Of a stretch of 6,088 nt of DNA, positions 1 through 6,088 are shown in pieces (positions within the stretch are counted from its first letter, which is position 1; the number at the start of each line of letters is the position of its first letter). The notes beneath the pieces were generated by a model that searched no databases, was not told the origin of the DNA, and saw nothing but the letters and a program-made list of their open reading frames with translations. The stretch is from the NCBI GenBank assembly GCA_019348335.1, contig JAHWJR010000116.1, positions 1-6,088 on the forward strand, given 5' to 3'. A program made the position numbers and the translations under genes. The stretch is from Actinomycetota bacterium. Lineage in GTDB: Bacteria; Actinomycetota; Acidimicrobiia; Acidimicrobiales; CADCSY01.

Positions 1-654
1 GTCGCCCACCGCCGCCTCCACCGCCCGGGCCGCCCGGGCCACCGCCGCCCCGTAGCGCCGCCCCGGTGAACGGCCGGTGCGCTCGATGGGGCCGGAGACG
101 CTGACCGCAGCCCGCACCCGGCCGGCGGGACCGAGCACGGGGGCGCTCACCGAGGCCACGCCCGCCTCCCGCTCCCCCACGCTCTCGGCCCAGCCCCGCT
201 CGACCACCTCCGGCTCCTCCCGCAGCACCTTGCCCGCCGAGCCCAGCTCCAGCGGCAGCGAGGCCCCGACCCGCACGATGGTCCGCAACCCGTGCGGCGA
301 CTCCAGGGCGGCGACGCACACCCGCCGGTCGCCCTCGCGCACGTACAGCTGCACGCTCTCCCCGGTCTCCACCCGCAGCGCCTCCAGGGCCGGGCCGGCG
401 GCGTCGACCAGGCGCAGCCCGTCACGTGCCGCCCGGCCCAGGGCCACCAGGCGCAGCCCCAAGGCGAAGCGGCCCTCACCATCGCGCCGCACCAGCCCGT
501 GGGCCTCCAGGGCCACCGCCAGGCGGTGAGCGGTGGGCCGGGAGAGCCCGGTGGCGGCCACCAGGGCGCCCAACGACCGCGGGCCCTCCTCCAGGGCGGC
601 AAGCACACGAACCGCCTTGTCGAGCACCCCCACTCCGCTTACACTGGTGTCCAC
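1..654 (-). CDS. ltbR: IclR-family transcriptional regulator, LtbR/NdgR type (3' end cut by window edge)
   Basis: 218 residues are visible and the frame is still open at base 1. An N-terminal winged helix-turn-helix (about residues 8-60) contains GVGVLDKAVRVL and a recognition segment around GLSRPTAHRLAVALE. The C-terminal half is the IclR effector domain, with GESVQLYVREGD, ESPHGLRTIV, VGEREAGVASVSAPV and SVSGPIER. The opening and these blocks resemble, from memory, actinobacterial LtbR/NdgR, which control leuCD and other amino acid genes and usually sit divergently beside leuC, as here. Such proteins are near 240 residues, so perhaps 10-20 are missing. The GTG start at 654 is chosen because the protein begins as family members do and an actinobacterial -10 box lies six bases upstream; there is no Shine-Dalgarno, so the mRNA is probably leaderless. 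The linker between GSAGKVL and GWAESV is about 20 residues shorter than in Streptomyces NdgR as I recall it. The family call is firm; the exact orthology and effector are inferred. Confidence 0.93.
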   Translation of the reverse strand, partial: MDTSVSGVGVLDKAVRVLAALEEGPRSLGALVAATGLSRPTAHRLAVALEAHGLVRRDGEGRFALGLRLVALGRAARDGLRLVDAAGPALEALRVETGESVQLYVREGDRRVCVAALESPHGLRTIVRVGASLPLELGSAGKVLREEPEVVERGWAESVGEREAGVASVSAPVLGPAGRVRAAVSVSGPIERTGRSPGRRYGAAVARAARAVEAAVGD

Positions 655-666
655 GTCGCGAGACTA
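655..666 (-). promoter_or_regulatory. -10 box of leaderless promoter for ltbR
   Basis: On the minus strand TAGTCT (666-661) fits the actinobacterial TANNNT -10 pattern. It is followed by six bases (CGCGAC) and then the GTG start. That spacing puts the transcription start at or next to the G of GTG, and no purine-rich ribosome site precedes it. No convincing -35 hexamer is seen 16-18 bases upstream. The box lies inside the left GAGAC/GTCTC palindrome, so a protein bound there would block it, which fits autorepression. Confidence 0.55.
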
Positions 667-698
667 GCGTCTCACAATCCGAGACGGAGCGAGGAGAC
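660..698. promoter_or_regulatory. Candidate LtbR operator region shared by ltbR and leuC
   Basis: GAGAC half-sites lie at 660-664, 681-685 and 694-698, with the inverse GTCTC at 669-673. They form two overlapping inverted repeats: GAGAC-N4-GTCTC (660-673) and CGTCTC-N7-GAGACG (668-686, six perfect base pairs per arm). The repeat centres (666.5 and 677) are 10.5 bp apart, one helical turn, and share the middle half-site. The left repeat covers the ltbR -10 box. The spacer of the right repeat holds CACAAT (673-678), a possible but weak leuC -10 box. The last GAGAC overlaps the leuC ribosome site (GAGGAG, 691-696). Position and symmetry suggest control of both genes by the adjacent regulator; binding itself is inferred. 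Confidence 0.5.
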
Positions 699-700
699 CC

Positions 701-2118
<1,418 letters not shown>

Positions 2119-2119
<1 letters not shown>

Positions 2120-2793
2120 TGCGCCCCCGCCGCCGGGTGTCCGGCACGGCACTGCCGCTCGACCGCAGCGACGTGGACACCGACCAGATCATCCCCGCCC
2201 AGTGGCTCAAGCGGGTGGAGCGCACCGGCTTCGGCGCCGGCCTGTTCGCCGCCTGGCGCGACGACCCGGCCTTCGTGCTCAACCGGCCCGAGCACGACGG
2301 CGCGTGCATCCTCGTCGCCGGCCCCAACTTCGGCACCGGCTCCTCCCGGGAGCATGCGGTCTGGGCCCTGGAGGACTACGGGTTCGAGGCGGTGGTCTCC
2401 CCCCGCTTCGCCGACATCTTCCGCAGCAACTGCACCAAGGTGGGGCTCGTCCCCGTGCAGGTCGACGAGGCCACCGGTGAGCGGCTGCTGCGGGCGGTGG
2501 AGGCCGACCCGACGCTGGTGGTCACCGTGGACGTCGAGCGGCGGACGCTGGCAGCCCCGGCGGCGGGGATCCAAGCCACCTTCCCGCTCGACGACTTCAC
2601 CCGGCACCGCCTCATCGAGGGGCTCGACGACGTCGACCTGACCCTGCGCCACGGCGACGCCATCGACGACTACGAGGGGCGGCGCCCCGGCTGGCTGCCC
2701 TCCACCGCGGTGGTCAGTGCCGGCACCCGAGACCCCCAGGAGACCACCGTCCGCCTCAGCCGGCCGGCGGCTCGACCTCCGGCGACGGGTTGA
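2119..2793 (+). CDS. leuD: 3-isopropylmalate dehydratase small subunit (LeuD)
   Basis: 224 residues; this is the swivelling small subunit of isopropylmalate isomerase, partner of LeuC. Family landmarks are SDVDTDQIIPAQWLKRVERTGFG (18-40, split around the substrate-proximal loop), GPNFGTGSSREHAVWAL (68-84) and SPRFADIFRSNCTKVGL (94-110), and the normal C-terminal block YEGRRPGWLP (185-194). The ATG overlaps the leuC stop by one base (TGATG), typical of tight coupling that keeps the subunits stoichiometric. LeuD is usually about 195-205 residues. Here about 28 extra residues follow the last conserved block (from Ser195), rich in Thr, Arg, Pro and Ala and without recognisable motif. The final 13 codons overlap the end of the convergent gene, so the tail probably arose by read-through into that antisense coding region. 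Confidence 0.97.
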
Positions 2794-4153
2794 GGCGGGC
2801 CTGGTCGGCGGCGGTCGTGCCGGCCACCCAGCCGGCGCCGTTGGTGGCCGAGACCGACGAGCGCTTGATGGTCGGGAAGACCTCCTGGAAGGCCTCGTCG
2901 ACCGCTCGGTCACGGGCCGCCAGCACCGGCAGCAGGCCGGCACCGTGGGCCTCGGTGCCGGCGGCCTCGGCGGCGGCGCTGCTCTGCCGCAGCCGCTGGC
3001 CGATCCGCGTGGCGTAGGCCACGTAGAACGACTTCCGGAACGAGCGGGTGGTCGACCGGCCCCGGCGGTCGGTCTGCGAGCCGGCGGCGGCGATGGCACG
3101 GGTCGCCTGCACCAGCAGCGACGTGTAGAGGATCTCGACACCGTCGATGTCGCCCTCGTGACCGAAGACCGTGGAGAAGCCCAACGAGGCGGACCACACG
3201 GTCCGGCAGCGGTTGGCGGTCGCCACCTCGTCGAGGAGGAGGGCCTTGCTCTGGGCGTAGGGATCGTCGGTGCCGATGCGGCGCCCACCCGGGCCGCCGG
3301 CGCCCTCGGCGTCGTCGAGCATGGCCCGGTCGAGGGCGTGGCGGGCCATCAGCTCCTGGGCCTTGGCCGTGAACGCCTCGGCCTCCTCGGCGAAGGTGGT
3401 GGACTCAGCCTTGGCCAGCAGCGCCCGCACCCGTTCGAGCACCCGGCCGTCGACCTCGGTGCCGGGCCCGGCCGGGCCCGTGGCCGGCGCCTCCCCGGGC
3501 AGGGGCCCGAGCCGGGGCAGCGCCGGCAGCACCAGGAGCACCGACAGGACCTCGACCTGCCGGCGGAGCTCGGCGAGCCACCGCCCGGCGATGCCGGCCA
3601 ACCGGTTGCCGGCGAAGGCCGCACCGCCCGCCGGCTGGCCGGGGCCGGGGCCCCACGGCTCGGCGCCCATGGCCCGCAGCTGCGCTCTCCACGCCGGCGA
3701 GACCGTGGCCGCGGCGTAGCGACGATGCTCGGCTGCGATCGCCGCCACGGCAGTGTGGGCGTGGTCGGCGCCGAGCCGGCGCCGCACGACCCGCTCGACG
3801 TCGGCCGGCTGCCACCCGTGGCGCCACGCATCGCCGATCGCCCGCTCGACCAGGACCCCGAGCACCTGCGCCGTCTGCCCCGCGCCATGGCCGACGGCGG
3901 GTCCGATGCCGAGCCGGCCCAGGAGCCTTGCATAGGCCTCGGCGTCGCCTCTGCGGTACGCCATGGTGGCAGCCAGCAGGTCGGCCTCGACGGCCACCGC
4001 TTTGGGCCGGGGCGGGCCGGTGGTCGGCCTTGCGGACGATTGGCCGCCGGTGGCGCCGCCCGTACTGCCGGCAGCCGTGCGGAACCTCGCCGACGAGCTG
4101 CCGGCCGTCCTGCATCGCTTCGCTTGCCGTCGTTCCCGGTTGCGCCTACCCAT
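2756..4153 (-). CDS. DUF2786 domain-containing protein, function unknown
   Basis: 465 residues, no signal peptide or membrane segment. Residues 1-50 are basic and low in complexity (MGRRNRERRQAKR, then Ser/Thr/Gly/Pro-rich). A helical region (about 52-165) carries AIGDAWRHGWQPADVERVVRR and TVSPAWRAQLRAMG, a layout I recall from other actinobacterial DUF2786 proteins. A Pro/Gly/Ala-rich linker (165-235) contains a hydrophobic patch VEVLSVLLVLPALP. The DUF2786 core is at about 238-277: RVRALLAKAESTTFAEEAEA, then FTAKAQELMARHAL. The C-terminal part (about 300-390) resembles the domain usually following it, ending SFRKSFYVAYATRIGQRL. No catalytic motif is evident. Start at 4153: GGGAGGA sits seven bases upstream and the protein opens as relatives do. 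It lies 64 bp behind leuA on the same strand, so co-transcription is possible, and it converges with leuD. Nucleic-acid or ribosome association would be a guess from the basic N-terminus. Confidence 0.88.
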   Translation of the reverse strand: MGRRNRERRQAKRCRTAGSSSARFRTAAGSTGGATGGQSSARPTTGPPRPKAVAVEADLLAATMAYRRGDAEAYARLLGRLGIGPAVGHGAGQTAQVLGVLVERAIGDAWRHGWQPADVERVVRRRLGADHAHTAVAAIAAEHRRYAAATVSPAWRAQLRAMGAEPWGPGPGQPAGGAAFAGNRLAGIAGRWLAELRRQVEVLSVLLVLPALPRLGPLPGEAPATGPAGPGTEVDGRVLERVRALLAKAESTTFAEEAEAFTAKAQELMARHALDRAMLDDAEGAGGPGGRRIGTDDPYAQSKALLLDEVATANRCRTVWSASLGFSTVFGHEGDIDGVEILYTSLLVQATRAIAAAGSQTDRRGRSTTRSFRKSFYVAYATRIGQRLRQSSAAAEAAGTEAHGAGLLPVLAARDRAVDEAFQEVFPTIKRSSVSATNGAGWVAGTTAADQARLNPSPEVEPPAG

Positions 4154-4163
4154 GGCCGCATCC

Positions 4164-4179
4164 TCCCACCGGGGTGGGA
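4164..4179 (-). promoter_or_regulatory. Small hairpin overlapping the DUF2786 ribosome binding site
   Basis: In the leuA-DUF2786 gap the minus-strand RNA reads TCCCAC-CCCG-GTGGGA, a perfect six-pair stem with a four-base loop. The 3' arm supplies the GGGA of the Shine-Dalgarno GGGAGGA (4167-4161), so the folded form would partly hide it. There is no U-tract, so it is not an intrinsic terminator. It could reduce translation of the downstream gene relative to leuA, or be chance in GC-rich sequence. Confidence 0.3.
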
Positions 4180-4217
4180 CAGGAACCGGAACTCCTCTCC
4201 TCCCGGGGCAGGTCAGG

Positions 4218-5765
4218 TCAGGGTGTGACCTCCGGCTGGCGGACGACCTGCTGGCGCCGGCGCACCCGCACGACCTTGTTGACCGCGCTCAGGAAGGCCC
4301 GGGCCGAGGCCTCGACCACGTCGGTGGACACGCCGCGGCCCGACACCCGGACACCGCCGGCGTCCAGCTGGACGATGACGTCACCCAACGCGTCGACACC
4401 GCCGGTGACCGACGACACGTTGAAGTCGGTGAGCACGCCGTCCACGCCGGTGGCGGCCCGGATGGCCTTGCAGGCGGCATCGATCATGCCGTCGCCCTCG
4501 GCACTGGCCTCGAGCTTGTCCCCGGCGCGCAGCAACACCACCGAGGCCACCGGGGTGCCCACGGTCCCGCCCCGCACGTCGAGTGACTCCAGCTGGAAGG
4601 CGTCGTCGACATGGCCGCCGATCTCCTCGGCCACGATCGCCTCCAGGTCGGCGTCGGTCAGGCTCACCTTGCGGTCGGCCAGCTCCTTGAACCGGGTGAA
4701 GGCGGCGTTGAAGGCGTCGCCCTGGACGCGCAGGCCCATGCGCTCGAGGGTGTCGGCGAAGGCGTGACGGCCGGAGTGCTTGCCCAGCACGATCTGGCGC
4801 CCGGTCTGGCCCACCGTGGCGGCGTCGATGATCTCGTAGGTGCTGCTGTCGGCCAGCACGCCGTGCTGGTGGATGCCCGACTCGTGGGCGAAGGCGTTCC
4901 GGCCCACCACCGCCTTGTTGTACTGGACGGGGTAGCCGGTCAGCCGGGCGACGAGGCGGCTCGTGCGGGCCAGCTCCTCGGTGCGGACGCCGATCTCCAC
5001 GCCGGGGAACTGGTCGGCCCGGATGTTCAGGGCCATGACCACCTCTTCCAGGGCGGCGTTGCCCGCCCGCTCCCCCAGCCCGTTGACGCACACCTCGACC
5101 TGGCGGGCGCCGGCCTGGATGCCCGCCAGCGAGTTGGCCGTGGCCAGCCCCAGGTCGTTGTGGCAGTGGGTGGACGTGATGTAGTCGCCCTTGACCTCCC
5201 GCCGCACGTACTGGATCAGCGCGCCGAAGTCCCAGGGGATGCCCCAGCCGACGGTGTCGGGAATGTTCAAGGTGGTGGCGCCGGCGTCGACCGCCGCCTG
5301 GAGCACCTCCAGCATGAACTCCAGGGGGGTGCGGGTGGCGTCCTGGGGGCTGAACTCGACGTCGTCGGTGTGCTCGCGCGCCCGGGCCACACCTGCCCGG
5401 GTGGCCGCCAGCACCTGGGCCTCGTTCATCTTCAGCATGTGCTCCATGTGGTTGGGGCTGGTGGAGATGAACACGTGAATCCGAGCCCGGGAGGCGTCGC
5501 GCACGGCCTCCCAGCACCGGTCGACGTCGCCCAGGTGGGTGCGGGACAGCCCGCAGATGACCGGGCCCTCGACCGAGCGGGCAATGGCCTGCACCGCCTC
5601 GAAGTCCCCGGGGCTGGCCACCGGGAAGCCGGCCTCGAGCACGTCGACGCCCAGGCGGGACAGCTGCTCGGCGATCTCGAGCTTCTCGGCAGCGTCGAGG
5701 GAGATCCCCGGCGACTGCTCACCGTCTCGCAGCGTGGTGTCGAAGATGACGACCCGATCGGCCAT
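4218..5765 (-). CDS. leuA: 2-isopropylmalate synthase (LeuA)
   Basis: 515 residues, the length of the E. coli-type bacterial enzyme. It condenses acetyl-CoA with 2-oxoisovalerate to 2-isopropylmalate, the committed and feedback-inhibited step of leucine synthesis. The TIM-barrel catalytic domain starts with FDTTLRDGEQSPGISL (8-23); the metal ligands expected in the family are Asp14, His200 and His202 (STHCHNDLG) and Asn236 (GERAGNAALEE). The linker region carries HESGIHQHGVL (294-304) and GKHSGRHAF (328-336). Residues about 390-500 form the regulatory domain, with VTGGVDALGDVIV and GRGVSTDVVEASARAFLSAVNK. Start: the ATG at 5765 follows AAAGGGA by five bases and gives the family N-terminus. 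The frame is open further upstream to 5939, but that stretch is the attenuator. A short basic tail, VRVRRRQQVVRQPEVTP, ends the protein. Citramalate synthase is an alternative, less likely given length, sequence blocks and the leucine-coding leader upstream. Confidence 0.97.
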   Translation of the reverse strand: MADRVVIFDTTLRDGEQSPGISLDAAEKLEIAEQLSRLGVDVLEAGFPVASPGDFEAVQAIARSVEGPVICGLSRTHLGDVDRCWEAVRDASRARIHVFISTSPNHMEHMLKMNEAQVLAATRAGVARAREHTDDVEFSPQDATRTPLEFMLEVLQAAVDAGATTLNIPDTVGWGIPWDFGALIQYVRREVKGDYITSTHCHNDLGLATANSLAGIQAGARQVEVCVNGLGERAGNAALEEVVMALNIRADQFPGVEIGVRTEELARTSRLVARLTGYPVQYNKAVVGRNAFAHESGIHQHGVLADSSTYEIIDAATVGQTGRQIVLGKHSGRHAFADTLERMGLRVQGDAFNAAFTRFKELADRKVSLTDADLEAIVAEEIGGHVDDAFQLESLDVRGGTVGTPVASVVLLRAGDKLEASAEGDGMIDAACKAIRAATGVDGVLTDFNVSSVTGGVDALGDVIVQLDAGGVRVSGRGVSTDVVEASARAFLSAVNKVVRVRRRQQVVRQPEVTP

Positions 5766-5797
5766 GGCGGTCCCTTTCGGCGAAGGTGTGCGGGGGC

Positions 5798-5832
5798 AAA
5801 AGAAAACCTCCTGGCCCGGAGGCGCAGGAGGT
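5798..5832 (-). terminator. Intrinsic terminator of the leuA attenuator
   Basis: Minus-strand RNA: ACCTCCTG (5832-5825) pairs perfectly with CAGGAGGT (5813-5806). Inside, after a bulged C (5824), GCC pairs with GGC around a UCCG loop, giving the very stable C(UNCG)G tetraloop form. The stem is followed at once by TTTTCTTTT (5806-5798). Such a T-run is exceptional in this sequence. It lies 33 bp before the leuA start codon and 28 bp after the leader peptide stop, so it can only act to stop transcription before leuA. Confidence 0.85.
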
Positions 5833-5835
5833 GGC

Positions 5836-5860
5836 GGCGAGCACCGGGTGGGCGCTCGCC
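5836..5860 (-). promoter_or_regulatory. Pause / anti-antiterminator hairpin of the leuA attenuator
   Basis: GGCGAGCGCC (5860-5851) pairs with GGTGCTCGCC (5845-5836) over ten positions, one of them a G-U wobble, around a CACCC loop. The stem begins on the base directly after the leader peptide stop codon, where a ribosome stalled on the Leu codons or terminating would cover its left arm. Mutually exclusive partners are present: CCCGG in its loop and right arm (5848-5844) matches CCGGG inside the terminator (5819-5815), and GAGGCG at its base (5862-5857) matches CGCCTC in the terminator (5824-5819). Either pairing would oppose the terminator; which one acts cannot be decided by eye. Confidence 0.65.
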
Positions 5861-5902
5861 TCAAATAAGCAGAAGGATGCAGGAACGGAGTTGACGCAGC
5901 AT
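5861..5902 (-). CDS. leuA leader peptide (Leu-rich, 13 codons)
   Basis: ATG at 5902 opens a 13-residue peptide, MLRQLRSCILLLI, ending in TGA at 5863-5861. Five of thirteen residues are Leu, three of them consecutive (codons 10-12, CTT CTG CTT, 5875-5867), flanked by two Ile codons. CTT and ATT are codons that the neighbouring genes, strongly C- or G-ending, scarcely use. The peptide is followed immediately by one hairpin and then an intrinsic terminator ahead of leuA, the classical arrangement for ribosome-mediated attenuation: scarce charged tRNA-Leu stalls the ribosome and favours read-through. Its role matches E. coli leuL, without implying homology. No Shine-Dalgarno is visible, so the message may be leaderless; an in-frame GTG directly before the ATG (5905) is an alternative start. 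Confidence 0.8.
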   Translation of the reverse strand: MLRQLRSCILLLI

Positions 5903-5941
5903 CACTGTCTAGGGAACCAGGCCGTGCCCGATTCGTCAACT
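5889..5941. repeat. 8-bp inverted repeat AGTTGACG / CGTCAACT
   Basis: AGTTGACG (5889-5896) and its exact reverse complement CGTCAACT (5934-5941) are separated by 37 bp. One arm contains the candidate leuA leader -35 box, the other lies in leader codons 3-5. A longer imperfect relation links the first arm to the start of the divergent gene: TGCTGCGTCAACT on the minus strand (5901-5889) and TGCTGCGTCGACT on the plus strand (5974-5986) differ at one of 13 positions. Confidence 0.45.
5911..5939 (-). promoter_or_regulatory. Candidate promoter of the leuA leader transcript
   Basis: TTGACG (5939-5934) is a five-of-six match to the -35 consensus. Seventeen bases downstream is TTCCCT (5916-5911), a poor -10 that lacks the key A. 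It would place the transcription start at the GTG/ATG of the leader peptide, fitting its lack of a ribosome site. TAGACA (5911-5906) looks more like a -10 but is 22 bases from the -35 and would start transcription inside the leader codons. The -35 is fairly persuasive, the -10 is not. Confidence 0.4.
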
Positions 5942-5960
5942 TGGTATCGGGCGGCGGGGG

Positions 5961-5966
5961 TAGGGT
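5961..5966 (+). promoter_or_regulatory. -10 box of leaderless promoter for the right-end gene
   Basis: TAGGGT fits TANNNT and is followed by exactly six bases (CCCGGG) before the GTG at 5973, so transcription would start at or beside the start codon. There is no Shine-Dalgarno. The same layout (TANNNT, six bases, GTG) precedes ltbR. No clear -35 is seen. This promoter is back-to-back with that of the leuA leader. Confidence 0.5.
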
Positions 5967-5972
5967 CCCGGG

Positions 5973-6088
5973 GTGCTGCGTCGACTACTGACCGTTGGGG
6001 CAAAGCTCGGGTTGCTGCTGGGGGTGCTCGCCGTCGCCGTCCAGGCCTTCCAGCGCCGGAGCGGCGCCCGGGGCCGTCCTTCTGCGCC
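5973..6088 (+). CDS. Small membrane protein, N-terminus only (cut by window edge)
   Basis: 38 codons are visible and the frame is open at the right edge. The protein begins MLRRLLTVGAKLGLLLGVLA, continues VAVQAFQRR and becomes basic and Gly/Pro-rich. Two arginines, a hydrophobic stretch of about 15-20 residues (roughly 5-26) and arginines after it suggest a single N-terminal membrane helix or an uncleaved signal anchor; there is no lipobox Cys or clear cleavage site. The GTG at 5973 is chosen because an in-frame TAG lies four codons upstream (5961-5963), no other start intervenes, and a -10 box sits six bases before it. It is divergent from leuA. I do not recognise the family. Chance is possible in such GC-rich DNA, but the hydrophobic pattern and promoter spacing support a real gene. 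Confidence 0.6.
   Translation, partial: MLRRLLTVGAKLGLLLGVLAVAVQAFQRRSGARGRPSA

Noticed and set aside
2717..4228. Plus-strand open frame of 503 codons opposite the DUF2786 gene
   Set aside because: The minus-strand frame has the DUF2786 core and a good ribosome site. This one is low-complexity and overlaps the leuD end in a different frame.
5778..5788. Possible sequestration of the leuA ribosome site by CCTT pairing with AAGG
   Set aside because: Only four base pairs with a six-base loop, too weak to claim against the strong terminator just upstream.
4611..5894. Plus-strand open frame of 427 codons opposite leuA and its leader
   Set aside because: It is antisense to an unambiguous LeuA and repeats Gly/Val/His/Ala without motifs.
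5766..5939. N-terminal extension of LeuA by 58 codons from an ATG at 5939
   Set aside because: The frame is open, but family LeuA proteins begin near MADRVVIFDTTLRDGEQ, a Shine-Dalgarno precedes the ATG at 5765, and the extension would be encoded by the attenuator hairpins and T-tract.

Overview
This very GC-rich window has almost no non-coding space and shows leaderless GTG starts and an LtbR/NdgR-type IclR regulator beside leuCD. It most likely comes from an actinobacterium. The short (515-residue) bacterial-type LeuA, rather than the roughly 570-640-residue form of mycobacteria and streptomycetes, suggests a deep lineage such as Acidimicrobiia. That placement is inference.

Layout, left to right. 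(1) 1-654, minus: an IclR-family regulator of the LtbR/NdgR type, cut by the left edge. (2) 655-700: a 46-bp divergent control region with repeated GAGAC/GTCTC half-sites spaced by helical turns. (3) 701-2119 and 2119-2793, plus: leuC and leuD, overlapping by one base, encoding the two subunits of isopropylmalate isomerase. (4) 2756-4153, minus: a DUF2786-domain protein of unknown function, convergent with leuD and overlapping its end by 38 bp. (5) 4218-5765, minus: leuA, 2-isopropylmalate synthase, 64 bp upstream of the DUF2786 gene and on the same strand. (6) 5766-5972: a 207-bp control region. On the minus strand it holds a 13-codon leucine-rich leader peptide, a strong hairpin abutting its stop codon, and an intrinsic terminator followed by TTTTCTTTT, all before leuA. 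This is a ribosome-mediated attenuator. (7) 5973-6088, plus: the start of a small membrane protein with a leaderless GTG start, cut by the right edge.

Together these encode the first two enzymatic steps unique to leucine synthesis (LeuA, then LeuCD) with two different controls: a DNA-binding IclR regulator at leuCD and transcription attenuation at leuA. leuB, the third step, is not in the window. No tRNA, rRNA, CRISPR array, insertion sequence or phage gene was found. The most informative items are the complete leuA attenuator, the helically phased ltbR-leuC operator region, and the DUF2786 gene placed behind leuA.
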